This document shows positions 44,128-52,021 of a stretch of DNA of 64,000 bases, piece after piece (position 1 is the first letter of the stretch; each line of letters starts with the position of its first letter). The stretch spans positions 682,001-746,000 of the forward strand of contig BEIJ01000001.1 in assembly GCA_002923375.1 (NCBI GenBank), read 5' to 3'. The notes below the pieces were generated by a model, which did not search any database, was not told the origin of the DNA, and worked only from the letters and a program-made list of their open reading frames with translations. The position numbers were made by a program, and so were the translations under genes. The DNA comes from a bacterium HR33. GTDB taxonomy: Bacteria > Gemmatimonadota > Gemmatimonadetes > Gemmatimonadales > GWC2-71-9.

Positions 44128-44810
44128 AGCGAAGCCGCGATCCACCAAACACCCACCGCTACGCTGGCCGAAGCGGTCAACCGGGCGACTCCCCGGGCCG
44201 CTTTCTCCGAGCTGGCGGCTCGTTGCACCGCCAGGGACGCCAGCGCCGCGTACAAACCCATGGCGGCCACGGTGCCGATCCCGAAGACGGCGAGATATCC
44301 GATCGCCAGCCCGAGATCGCCCAGCAGAGTTACCGGAATCAAAGCGGCAACCGGAGCGGTTCCCGCCAGACCGTGGGCCGCTCCCACCAGGGTCGAAAGG
44401 TGACTGTGGCGCTTGTCCGCCCGGGAGTGATGGTGCTCGTGCGGGCCCGGAGCCGGGTGGGCGTGGAGATGCCCGTGCCCTCCGTGGCGGTCGGGCGTAT
44501 GGACGTGAATCTGCCGCGCCAGGTTGAAAGCCCAAGCGCCGATCGCGATCAGCATCACACCCACGGCGAACTCCGCCCAGCGGGAAGCGCTTTCGGGAAC
44601 CGCCAGGCCGCTCGCGGCTACCAGCGTTCCTACAACCAGCACCGCGGCTGCGTGACCCAGCCCCCATCGCACGCCGAACCCGACTGCACTTCCCAGGCGC
44701 GGCTTGGTACCCACAAAGGCTCCCACCGCCACCATGTGATCCACCTCCAGGGCGTGGGCGGCGCCGAGCCAGAAGGCGGCTAGATAGACGGCTGCGAGGT
44801 CGCTCATCAT
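44124..44810 (-). CDS. Nickel/cobalt transporter-like membrane protein with His-rich loop
   Basis: 228 residues from the ATG at 44810; upstream in-frame codons would add a non-membrane leader and meet the opposite selD start. The first helix has LGAAHALEVDHMVAVGAFVG, similar to the HAxDADHI metal motif of NiCoT-type permeases. A second is VRWGLGHAAAVLVVGTL. A cytoplasmic or periplasmic loop (about 100-130) is packed with His (HVHTPDRHGGHGHLHAH, HEHHHS). It probably moves Ni2+ or Co2+. It is convergent with the terpene-cyclase-like gene, with ends overlapping by 4 bases. Confidence 0.72.
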   Translation of the reverse strand: MMSDLAAVYLAAFWLGAAHALEVDHMVAVGAFVGTKPRLGSAVGFGVRWGLGHAAAVLVVGTLVAASGLAVPESASRWAEFAVGVMLIAIGAWAFNLARQIHVHTPDRHGGHGHLHAHPAPGPHEHHHSRADKRHSHLSTLVGAAHGLAGTAPVAALIPVTLLGDLGLAIGYLAVFGIGTVAAMGLYAALASLAVQRAASSEKAARGVARLTASASVAVGVWWIAASL

Positions 44811-44920
44811 GGGAACCGGTCCCAAAACGGCGGCGCAGGAACCGGCGCCCGGCACTGCGTGTTCCCTGAGCGGCGCCGAGTCGCTAGGATCAATGAGGGA
44901 TTCACCCAAAGGACGGACCG

Positions 44921-45994
44921 ATGAATCGCGGGCCTGCAGACCAAAAATCGCGCATTAGGCTGACGTCGCTCTCCCACGGCGCGGGTTGAGCCTGCAAGCT
45001 CGGCCCTGACGAGCTGGCGCAGGTCCTGCGCCAACTGCCCGAGGTGAACGACCCCAGCGTGGTGGTCGCCGCAGCGAGCTCCGACGACGCGGCGGTTTAC
45101 CGCCTCTCGGACTCGCGGGCCCTGGTGGCCACGGTGGACTTCTTTACGCCCATCGTGGACGATCCCTACAGCTTCGGCGCCATAGCCGCGGCCAACGCCT
45201 TCAGCGACATCTACGCCATGGGAGGCACGCCGCTCTTGGCGCTGAACCTCGTGGCCTGGCCCCGCAACCCGGAGATGCTCGCGCTCCTGGCCGAAACTCT
45301 CAAAGGCGGCGCGGACATAGCCCGCAAAGCCGGAGCCTGGATTGTGGGCGGTCATTCCATCGATGATCCCGAACCCAAGTACGGAATGGTGGCGTTGGGC
45401 GAAGTGCATCCCGACAAAGTAATCACCAACACCGGTGCGCGCCCGGGAGATGTCCTGGTACTCACCAAACCTATAGGCACCGGCGTGTTGAGCACGGCCC
45501 TGAAGCGCGACATGATAGACGAGCGGGAGATGGCTCCTGCTATTGAAAGCATGACCGCCTTGAACGAAGGCGGGATGCGGGCGATGGTGGCGCTGGAAGG
45601 ACAGATCCACGCCGCTACCGATGTCACCGGCTTCGGGCTTTTGGGTCATCTGCACAACGTTCTCGCCGCCAGCGGAGTGGGAGCGCGGATCTACGCCAAC
45701 CGGGTCCCCGTGTTCGCCGGCGTCCGGGAACTTGCCGCCCGGGGTGCGATCGCCGGAGGCACCAGGAGAAATCGAGAGGCGGCGGAGCGATATACCAACT
45801 ACGCCGGCGCAGTGGAGGAGGTGGATCGGGTGATACTCAGCGACGCCCAGACCTCGGGCGGCCTGTTGATCGCGGTGGCGGCCGAGGCGGCGGGCAGGCT
45901 GCTGGAGGCTCTGCGGCGTGAGGGGACTCCTGCGGCGGCCATCATCGGCGAGCTGGTAGCGGGAGAGCCTGCGATCGAAGTCGTGGCCCAATGA
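44921..45994 (+). CDS. selD: Selenophosphate synthase, selenocysteine-containing
   Basis: 357 residues if the in-frame UGA at 44987-44989 is read as selenocysteine at position 23. It makes selenophosphate from selenide and ATP. The ATG at 44921 follows AAAGGACGG. The reading RLTSLSHGAG-U-ACKLGPDEL aligns with the E. coli SelD SHGAGCGCK region, so Sec23 replaces catalytic Cys17; the following Lys is the conserved catalytic Lys. Downstream are SSDDAAVY, TVDFFTPIVDDP, ANAFSDIYAMGG, GGHSIDDPEP, DVTGFGLLGH and DAQTSGGLL. Conventional calling would begin wrongly at the GTG at 45044. A SECIS-like hairpin follows the UGA. The stop overlaps the next gene's ATG. Confidence 0.92.
44991..45023 (+). promoter_or_regulatory. 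SECIS-like hairpin after the selD UGA
   Basis: Outer stem CCTGC (44991-44995) with GCAGG (45019-45023), internal loop A / GGC, inner stem AGCTCG (44997-45002) with CGAGCT (45010-45015), loop GCCCTGA. It starts one base after the UGA, and the first loop base is G, 16 bases from the U of UGA. This geometry suits SelB-dependent recoding. Confidence 0.7.
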
Positions 45995-46593
45995 GCGACC
46001 TGCCGGTGGCGGTGGTGCATGCCGACGAAAGCTGTTTGGGCAACGGCCGGGACGGCCGGACGCCGGGGGGCGCAGCCTCGCTGATCGAGGTGCGCTCGCG
46101 CGGCAGAATAGTGCGGCGCGACGTTTACATCTCCTCGCCCGACACCACCAACAACCGCATGGCGCTGTCCGGAGCGATCGCCACCTTTTCCCTCCTCAGT
46201 GCCAAAGGCAACCGACTGAGAGTTATATTCGTTTCCGACTCCGAATACCTGATCAAGGGCATGAAGGAGTGGGTGCCCGCCTGGCAGCAGCGCGGCTGGA
46301 AACGCAAAGGCGGGGCGGTGGAAAACCTGGACCTGTGGAAAGCCCTCACCCACGTGGCGTCCAAACACGATCCGATCTGGGTGTGGGTTCGGGGACACGC
46401 CGGCGACCCTAAGAACGAGTACGCCAACGATCTCGCGATGCGGGCCGCCGAGCAGCAGATCATCTCCCCCGGCGCCGTTCCCTCCGGATTCCTGGACTGG
46501 CTGGCGGAGAAGCGGCGTTACGGGAGATTCCTGGATTACGATCCCGACAAGGCGTTTGAACAACTGGTGGCAACGGAGGCTGCGACCCGGTGA
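45991..46593 (+). CDS. RNase HI-like protein lacking the catalytic glutamate
   Basis: 200 residues; the ATGA overlaps selD. The RNase H fold is clear: Asp12 in HADES, TTNNRMALSGAI, Asp83 in FVSDSEYLIKGM, His136 in VRGHAGDPKNEYANDLA and Asp147. The position of E. coli Glu48 (NNRMEL) is Ala58 here. RNase HI cuts RNA in RNA-DNA hybrids; whether this protein does so without that metal ligand is uncertain. An extra C-terminal segment (about 155-200) contains a Trp/Arg-rich GFLDWLAEKRRYGRF. It is translationally coupled to the next gene (GTGA overlap). Confidence 0.8.
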   Translation: MSDLPVAVVHADESCLGNGRDGRTPGGAASLIEVRSRGRIVRRDVYISSPDTTNNRMALSGAIATFSLLSAKGNRLRVIFVSDSEYLIKGMKEWVPAWQQRGWKRKGGAVENLDLWKALTHVASKHDPIWVWVRGHAGDPKNEYANDLAMRAAEQQIISPGAVPSGFLDWLAEKRRYGRFLDYDPDKAFEQLVATEAATR

Positions 46594-47090
46594 CGGTTTT
46601 CAAGGACGGTGTAAGTGCCAATACCCATCCCTTGAACCTGCTCCCCGACGGCTGCGAGCCGGACCTCTCCCGCATTCCTATATACGAAGTTTACATGCGG
46701 ATGGCTGAAGAGTTGGCCAAGCGGTCCACCTGCTCGCGCCTCCAGGTGGGGACCGTGGTAACCGACGCCATGCTGGAAAACGTGGTGGCCATAGGCTACA
46801 ACGGCAACGCCAAAGGCCTCCCCAACCGCTGCGACTCGTCGGTCCCGGGAAACTGCGGCTGTATTCACTCCGAAGTGAACGCCCTGGTGAAGGCCCCGGG
46901 GTCGATGAAAGACAAAGTCGTATTCGTGAGCAGCAGCCCCTGCGTAATGTGCGCCAAGCTCATGATCAACTCCGGGGTCACCCACGTCTTTTACCGCAAG
47001 CTCTATCGCGATCCCAGCGGAGTGGAACTCCTGGCGGCCGCGGGAGTCACACCGGTGCTCTACGACCGCTGGCAGCACGAATGGAGATAG
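46590..47090 (+). CDS. dCMP deaminase family protein
   Basis: 166 residues; the GTG start overlaps the previous stop. The cytidine/deoxycytidylate deaminase zinc site is HSE (His93, Glu95 in CIHSEVNAL) with Cys118 and Cys121 in SSPCVMC. YEVYMRMAEELAKRSTCSRLQVGTVVT and GYNGNAKGLPN are typical of the ComEB/dCMP deaminase group. It makes dUMP (or a related product) in pyrimidine salvage, which fits thyA and folA elsewhere in the window. It overlaps the next gene by 10 bases. Confidence 0.87.
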   Translation: MTVFKDGVSANTHPLNLLPDGCEPDLSRIPIYEVYMRMAEELAKRSTCSRLQVGTVVTDAMLENVVAIGYNGNAKGLPNRCDSSVPGNCGCIHSEVNALVKAPGSMKDKVVFVSSSPCVMCAKLMINSGVTHVFYRKLYRDPSGVELLAAAGVTPVLYDRWQHEWR

Positions 47091-47767
47091 CCGATCCGGT
47101 GGGAGACGACCTGGACCGATTCTTTCGCCACCTGGTGCTGACTTTGGCGCAGGAAGCGCCCGAGCGCCTCGACCAGCCGTTCCAGGTGGCCGAGTTGTAT
47201 CAGTCGCTGGTACCCTACCGGCAGCATCGCAACGCCCTGGGATTCCACAGCCACCAGGACTACGAGATGGCGATCCTCCGCCTGCTGGCCGGAGAGAAAG
47301 GATATGCGACGGTGGAGCCCGCCGAGGTACAGCAGGCCTTGGCTCAGGAAGCCGAAGCGATCAATCCCGACACGGGAGCGTTCCGGGAGTACGCCGCCGC
47401 CCGCGTGAGACTCAACCGCTCCGCTGTGGGATCGGTGTTGAACGCCACCGCGGCATATTCTCCCCTCTCGGTGCCAGCGGTTCGGCCGGACTTTTACTCC
47501 CCGACCGTCCCGGCGGAGTCGGTAGAGCCCGAAGGGCCGCCGGCTGCATCCCGGGCGGCCGAGCAGCGACCGCGCCCGGCGGAGTCCGCGGAGTGTCCTT
47601 ACTGTGCGGCGCCGCTGCCGTCACACCGGAAGGCGGTGTACTGCCCCTTTTGCGGCGTGAATCTCCGCTCGCCGGAATGCCGCCGCTGCGGGGCCGAACT
47701 CGAAAGCGGGTGGCGTTACTGCGTCGAGTGCGGCTCGAAGATAGCCGGGTATAGGGGGGAGGAGTGA
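47081..47767 (+). CDS. Double zinc-ribbon protein of unknown function
   Basis: 228 residues from the ATG at 47081 inside the end of the deaminase gene. The N-terminal half is helical (RFFRHLVLTLAQEAPERLDQPFQVAELYQSLVPYRQHRNALGF), a linker is rich in Pro and Ala (about 120-180), and the C-terminus has two zinc ribbons: CPYC...CPFCG and CRRCG...CVECG. The ribbon likely aids nucleic-acid or protein binding. No enzyme motif is visible. Part of the selD-RNase H-deaminase run, each gene overlapping the next. Confidence 0.75.
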   Translation: MEIADPVGDDLDRFFRHLVLTLAQEAPERLDQPFQVAELYQSLVPYRQHRNALGFHSHQDYEMAILRLLAGEKGYATVEPAEVQQALAQEAEAINPDTGAFREYAAARVRLNRSAVGSVLNATAAYSPLSVPAVRPDFYSPTVPAESVEPEGPPAASRAAEQRPRPAESAECPYCAAPLPSHRKAVYCPFCGVNLRSPECRRCGAELESGWRYCVECGSKIAGYRGEE

Positions 47768-48825
47768 GCGGGGCCACGCGAAGGTTGAAAATTGCAGTGA
47801 TCGGGGGCGACGGAATCGGCCCGGAAGTGGTGGAGGCTTCGGTTCCGGCGATCGAACGCGCAGCCCGGTCTTGCGGCGGCGAGCTGGAATGGGAGTGGCT
47901 CCCCTACGGAGCCGATCACTTCTTGCGCACCGGGGAGACGCTCCCGGACAGCGCGTTCGAGCATTTGCGGGACGAGGTCGATGCCATCCTGGTGGGTGCA
48001 CTAGGCGATCCGCGAGTGCCGGATCAGCGCCATGCCCGAGACATCCTTTTGGGCCTGAGGTTCAGGCTGGATCTTTACATCAACTTCCGGCCCTGCATCC
48101 TGCTTCATCCCGACCTCTGCCCTCTGAAAGGCTCAGCGGACCGCAAGATCGACTTCGTGATCTTCAGGGAAAACACCGAGGGTTTGTACCTCGCCCGGGG
48201 ATCCTCCAGAAACGTCGGCACGCCGGAAGAAGAGCAGGTAGCCGAGGAGGTGAACACCGCTCCCAAAGTTTCCCGCATCATTCGGGCCGCATTCCTTTGG
48301 GCGAAGGAGCACGGCAGGACCAAGGTGACCATGGCGGACAAGTCCAACGCCATCCCGGCGCATCACCTCTGGCAGCGGATCTTCGCGGAAGTGGGGGAGG
48401 AGTTTCCCGAGATCGAACGGGAACACTACTACATCGACGCTCTGGCGATGCAGCTGGTCAAGCGCCCCGAACAGTTCGAAGTGATCGTTACCAACAACCT
48501 GTTCGGCGACATCATCTCCGACCTGGGCGCGCAGTTGGTGGGAGGACTAGGCATGGCACCTAGCGCTAACCTGCATCCGGGGAAAGTAGGGCTCTTCGAG
48601 CCGGTTCACGGATCCGCTCCCAAGTACGCCGGGAAAGGTACGGCGAACCCTATGGCCACCATCCTCACCGGCGCTTTGATGCTGGAGCAATTGGGAATGA
48701 GCGAAGGCGGCCGCCGCCTGGTGGAAGCGGTGAAGGCGGTGCTCCGGGAAGGGATCCGCACTCCCGACCTCGGCGGCAACGCCACCACCACCGAGGTGGC
48801 CGAAGCGGTCCGCGCCGCGGTCTGA
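47764..48825 (+). CDS. Isocitrate/isopropylmalate dehydrogenase family enzyme
   Basis: 353 residues; the GTG overlaps the previous stop. Family motifs include IAVIGGDGIGPEVV (5' end), FRENTEGLYLARGSS, the metal-binding Asp cluster in TNNLFGDIISDLGAQLVGGLGMAPSAN, and EPVHGSAPKYAGKGTANPMATILTGALML. It oxidatively decarboxylates a 2-hydroxyacid with NAD(P)+. The substrate loop GLRFRLDLYINFRPCILL resembles LeuB- and tartrate-dehydrogenase-type enzymes. No leuCD lies nearby, so the substrate is unresolved. Confidence 0.85.
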   Translation: MSGATRRLKIAVIGGDGIGPEVVEASVPAIERAARSCGGELEWEWLPYGADHFLRTGETLPDSAFEHLRDEVDAILVGALGDPRVPDQRHARDILLGLRFRLDLYINFRPCILLHPDLCPLKGSADRKIDFVIFRENTEGLYLARGSSRNVGTPEEEQVAEEVNTAPKVSRIIRAAFLWAKEHGRTKVTMADKSNAIPAHHLWQRIFAEVGEEFPEIEREHYYIDALAMQLVKRPEQFEVIVTNNLFGDIISDLGAQLVGGLGMAPSANLHPGKVGLFEPVHGSAPKYAGKGTANPMATILTGALMLEQLGMSEGGRRLVEAVKAVLREGIRTPDLGGNATTTEVAEAVRAAV

Positions 48826-48828
48826 ATC

Positions 48829-49656
48829 TTACCTGCGACCGTCGATCAGACTGTTGCGCCGGTCGAGGCCGAAAAGCTCGATGGCGTTCTCCGCCATGAT
48901 CCTCTTCTTCTCCCGCTCGGGAACGGGAAGATCCCTCATGAATTCGAGGTAAGACTCCATGGAAGCGATGGGCCAGTCGCTTCCATATAGCACGTTCTCC
49001 GGTTCGACGCCGTAGATCAACATCTCCTGAAGCTGCCTTCTCATGTACTGCTCGAACCGGTCCGTGAACTCCCCTAAAACCAGCCCGGAGATGTCGGTGT
49101 AAACGTTGGGATTCTTGTACACCACCTCCATGCAGTCGCGGATCCACGGGTTGCCGATGTGGCAGATGACGAAGTTTACCTCCGGATGATCCACCGCCAC
49201 TTCGTCCACGTTGAGGGGATGGGCGTACTTTAGCTTGCCGCCCTGGGCGTAAGTGTCACCCGTGTGAATCATCACGGGTATGCGGTGTTCTGCAGCGAAA
49301 GCGTAAGCCGGCTCCCACTTGGGGTCGCTGGGATAAAAGAACTGATAACCCGGGTACAGTTTGAGCCCGCGCACCTTCCCTTCCCGGACGTACTCCTCCA
49401 GCTCCCGCAGCTGGCCCGGCTCGAAGCTGTAGTAGTCCAACCCGGCCACCACGTAGATGTGGGGCTGATCTCGGGTAGCTTCCACCACCTCCCTGGTCGA
49501 CGGGCGCCCCGGCGTGACCTTGTAAGAGGTCAGGACCACGGCAAGGTCCACGCGGTTAGACCGCATGGCCCGGTTGAGCCGCTCCAGGCACGCGCCCAAA
49601 GCGGGGACCTCTTCCTCGTGATAGTTGTTGAGGTGAACGTGGCAGTCTACTATCAC
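48829..49656 (-). CDS. Amidohydrolase 2 family (TIM-barrel metal-dependent hydrolase)
   Basis: 275 residues. The DCHVH metal site opens the protein, with KLYPGYQFFYP, VMIHTGD, FVICHIGNPW and YGSDWP giving the remaining metal ligands and general base. It belongs to the PF04909 group of decarboxylases and lactonases; the substrate is unknown. It overlaps the end of the upstream channel-like gene (ATG at 49656-49654, that gene's stop at 49653), so the two form an operon. Convergent with the dehydrogenase gene. Confidence 0.85.
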   Translation of the reverse strand: MIVDCHVHLNNYHEEEVPALGACLERLNRAMRSNRVDLAVVLTSYKVTPGRPSTREVVEATRDQPHIYVVAGLDYYSFEPGQLRELEEYVREGKVRGLKLYPGYQFFYPSDPKWEPAYAFAAEHRIPVMIHTGDTYAQGGKLKYAHPLNVDEVAVDHPEVNFVICHIGNPWIRDCMEVVYKNPNVYTDISGLVLGEFTDRFEQYMRRQLQEMLIYGVEPENVLYGSDWPIASMESYLEFMRDLPVPEREKKRIMAENAIELFGLDRRNSLIDGRR

Positions 49657-50321
49657 TGCAGTTTCCAGGTTCGCTCCAAAAGTTTAGCAGCCCACTCTCT
49701 CCCTCCCAGCCCGAACGCCAAGGCTAGAGCCAAGCAGAGACCTCCAAAGGCGAGCTGAAAGGCGGAGAGAAGCACTTGGCCTCCTATTCGCAGCTGGTTC
49801 AGGGCCAAGGTCACCACGAAAGCCAAGATGGCGACTTGGGCCAGCAAGCTTATCGAGCGCGCGCCCTCTACGCCTATGTTGTTCAGATAGGTGTGAAGCG
49901 CGCCTCTGACGAACCGGGCCAGGAGCGACCCGAAGATTACGATCACCACCGCCGCCAGAACGTTGGGAAGGTAACCCGCCACCTGCTCGATGGTCGATCC
50001 GGGGATCGGGACGCCCAGAACGTTGAACGCGGCGAGGGCGACGATCAAAAGCACGCCCCAGTACGCCAGCTGTCCCACCAGGGTGACCGCGGTGAGCCGG
50101 ATCCCGCCGCGGAGCAGGAAATCCTCGACCCCGGCCCGCTCCGCCGCCGCATCCACTCTCAACCAACGCAACAGCCGGATCACGACCCGCCGGACCAACC
50201 GGGCAACCAGCCAGCCGGCCGTCAATAGGACCAGCGCACCCAACAGCTTCGGCAAGAAAAGCTGGACCTGACTCCAAGTCAGCCGGAGCGCTTCCAGCAA
50301 GGGATCGATAATAGACCTCAT
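49653..50321 (-). CDS. Second small mechanosensitive-channel-like membrane protein
   Basis: 222 residues, the same length and layout as the protein at 3924-4592: FLPKLLGALVLLTAGWLVARL, a YWGVLLIVALAAFNVLGV helix, YLPNVLAAVVIVIFGSLLARF, LAQVAILAFVVTLALNQLRIG and the near-identical ending AFGGLCLALALAFGLGGREWA. It is a conserved TM-helix (PF05552) protein, probably a pore or scaffold related to MscS. It lacks the MscS beta domain. Transcribed with the amidohydrolase downstream. Confidence 0.75.
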   Translation of the reverse strand: MRSIIDPLLEALRLTWSQVQLFLPKLLGALVLLTAGWLVARLVRRVVIRLLRWLRVDAAAERAGVEDFLLRGGIRLTAVTLVGQLAYWGVLLIVALAAFNVLGVPIPGSTIEQVAGYLPNVLAAVVIVIFGSLLARFVRGALHTYLNNIGVEGARSISLLAQVAILAFVVTLALNQLRIGGQVLLSAFQLAFGGLCLALALAFGLGGREWAAKLLERTWKLQ

Positions 50322-50383
50322 CGGTGGCCTCCGGTTTCAAAAGGACACCGTGAGGATAGCAAAATTGCCTCAGGAATCCAGAA

Positions 50384-50406
50384 CGCGAGCCCCCCGGAGG
50401 CTCGCG
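50384..50406 (-). terminator. Terminator hairpin after the FKBP gene
   Basis: CGCGAGCC (50384-50391) and GGCTCGCG (50399-50406) form an 8-bp stem, 25 bases beyond the FKBP stop on the minus strand. The T run that follows is weak (GTTCTGGATT), so efficiency is uncertain. Confidence 0.45.
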
Positions 50407-50431
50407 GCGGCCGGCAGAGCGTAACGAGCGG

Positions 50432-50866
50432 TTACGCCGAGCGCACGATCTCCACCAACTCGATCTCGAAGTGCAGTTGCTTGCCGGCGAGGGGATGGTT
50501 GGCGTCCAGCGTGATTTCGCGGTCGTTAACCTCCAGCACCAAGAAGCTGACCGCCCCCGCCGAGGTCCTGCCCTCCAAGACCATACCCGGTTTGGGGTCC
50601 ATCCCTTCCGGGAGCCGCTCCCGCCCCAGGGTGAAAACCTTCTCCCGGCGCCAGACGCCATAAGCGTCTTCCGGGGCTATGGACAGGGTCTTCTTCTCGC
50701 CCACCTTGAGCCCCACCACCGCCGCTTCGAAGCCGGGAAGGACTTCCAGACTCCCGATGGTGAACTCCAGAGGATCGCGCCCGATGGAGGTGTCGAAGAC
50801 GGTGCCGTCGTCCAAAGTACCGGTGTAGTGCACCCGCACCGTATCTCCCTGCTTGGCTGCGGTCAT
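50432..50866 (-). CDS. FKBP-type peptidyl-prolyl isomerase (SlyD-like)
   Basis: 144 residues from the ATG at 50866, preceded by GGAGGG. Frames further upstream are not supported. The FKBP core is RVHYTGTLDDGTVFDTS, with an inserted IF-type flap (PEDAYGVWRREKVF), then LVLEVNDREITLDANHPLAGKQLHFEIELVEI, the SlyD/FkpB ending. It catalyses proline isomerisation and acts as a chaperone in the cytoplasm. There is no His-rich tail like that of E. coli SlyD, so nickel binding is not expected. Divergent from the methyltransferase gene. Confidence 0.9.
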   Translation of the reverse strand: MTAAKQGDTVRVHYTGTLDDGTVFDTSIGRDPLEFTIGSLEVLPGFEAAVVGLKVGEKKTLSIAPEDAYGVWRREKVFTLGRERLPEGMDPKPGMVLEGRTSAGAVSFLVLEVNDREITLDANHPLAGKQLHFEIELVEIVRSA

Positions 50867-50968
50867 AAGCCCTCCGCTGGATCGGTTATAGAGATTCTCG
50901 ACGCCCGCCGGGCTCCCCGATATAGCAAAGCTCGCGCGGAGCGGTCCGGGGGCGTAAATTGAATTGGG

Positions 50969-51089
50969 TTGGTTCGCATCGACTTTCACCTGCGCCGAGA
51001 GGTGACCTTCGGACAACAGTCGCTATTCCTTCAGCGCCTTTAGCCGGCTCCCTTTCTTCCGGGAGGTAAACCTCCGCCTGGTAGAGCGC
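50969..51089 (+). pseudogene. Out-of-frame N-terminal piece of the methyltransferase gene
   Basis: From a TTG at 50969 (or GTG at 51002) a frame reads IDFHLRREVTFGQQSLFLQRL and meets TAG at 51041. Dropping one base after CTT (51038-51040) continues as SRLPFFREVNLRLVERVAP straight into the methyltransferase. The junction is CTT-T-AGC. Without it the methyltransferase has no start codon before 51090 and loses its first helix. Causes: a real +1 recoding site, a mutation, or a sequencing error. Confidence 0.5.
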
Positions 51090-51824
51090 GTGGCGCCGCA
51101 ACCGGGATGGAGCGTGGTGGACTTGGCCTGCGGCACCGGTACGGTGAGCGAGCTCATAGCCGAGCGGATAGAGGGCTCCTGCCTCTCCCGGATGGTCGGG
51201 GTCGATCTCTCCGCCGAAGCGCTCTGCGAGGCGGGCCGGAGGTTGAAGCGGTTCACCAACCAGGCTATCCAACTCGTGCAGGCCCGGGTGGAGGAACTCT
51301 CCGACCTGGTGCGGCAGCAAGTGGACGCCGTCTTTCTCTGCAACGCGATCCACTACCTCCAGAACAAACGGGAAGTGCTGGCGGCAGCCTACCGCGTCCT
51401 TCGCACCGGAGGCCGGTTTGCTTTCAATACCACCTTCTTCGAGGGAGCCCAACCTCCGGAGACCCTGGCCTTCTACCGGCGCTGGATGCTGAAAGCTCTC
51501 CGCACTCTCAAAGAGCGCTACGGAGAGTCCCCTAACCGGGACAAGGTCGAGGCCCGTCAGCAGCTCACCCCGGAAGAGTACCGGGCCCTGTTGCAGGAGG
51601 CCGGTTTCGAGATCGTCTCGCAGGAACTCCTTCCGGTTGTAATACCCGAAGAAGGCTGGCTGGCGATATCGGGTTTCGCCGACTTCGCTTCGGGAGCCCT
51701 GCCGGGTATATCCCTGGACCGAGCTGTGGAGACCCTGCGCAGCGCGCTCAGGCAGACGTTCGCCGAGCTGAAGCTCGACGGGGTACGCCGCAACTGGCTC
51801 TCCGTGGTGGCGGTTCGTGCCTAG
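51090..51824 (+). CDS. Class I SAM-dependent methyltransferase
   Basis: 244 residues from GTG at 51090, the first in-frame start. Motif I is VVDLACGTGTVSELIAER; GVDLSAEALCEA gives the acidic residue; DAVFLCNAIHYLQNKREVLAAAYRVLRTGGRFAFNTTFF is the substrate-facing core; FYRRWMLKALRTLKERYG lies downstream. It resembles UbiE/menaquinone-type small-molecule methyltransferases. The substrate is unknown. The N-terminal helix appears to be encoded in another frame upstream (50969-51089). It is convergent with rpsU, ends overlapping by 4 bases. Confidence 0.8.
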   Translation: MAPQPGWSVVDLACGTGTVSELIAERIEGSCLSRMVGVDLSAEALCEAGRRLKRFTNQAIQLVQARVEELSDLVRQQVDAVFLCNAIHYLQNKREVLAAAYRVLRTGGRFAFNTTFFEGAQPPETLAFYRRWMLKALRTLKERYGESPNRDKVEARQQLTPEEYRALLQEAGFEIVSQELLPVVIPEEGWLAISGFADFASGALPGISLDRAVETLRSALRQTFAELKLDGVRRNWLSVVAVRA

Positions 51825-52021
51825 GATCCCGACCTCCGTCTGGCATGAGCTAGGCGCCGGCGACGCGCCGCTTGGCGTTTCATCCGCTTGAGCGTGCTGG
51901 GCTTCAAGTAGTACCGCTTGCGCCGCGCATCTTTGAGAATGCCCGAACGCTGAACCTGGCGGCGAAAGTTCTTGATCGCCCAATCCACCCTGTCGCTCTC
52001 CTGCAATACGATGGCTGGCAT
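51821..52021 (-). CDS. rpsU: 30S ribosomal protein S21
   Basis: 66 residues from the ATG at 52021, with CGGGAGC upstream. The core VDWAIKNFRRQVQRSGILKDARRKRYYLKPS, followed by a basic Arg/Lys tail (KRMKRQAARRRRLAHARRR), is bacterial S21. It binds the 30S platform near the anti-Shine-Dalgarno region and aids initiation. Longer upstream frames would overlap the divergent exoprotein gene and are not supported. Confidence 0.93.
   Translation of the reverse strand: MPAIVLQESDRVDWAIKNFRRQVQRSGILKDARRKRYYLKPSTLKRMKRQAARRRRLAHARRRSGS

Noticed and set aside
50867-51016. Longer FKBP with 50 extra N-terminal residues
   Set aside because: The ATG at 50866 has GGAGGG and starts the domain. The extension overlaps the methyltransferase N-terminal segment and is not protein-like.
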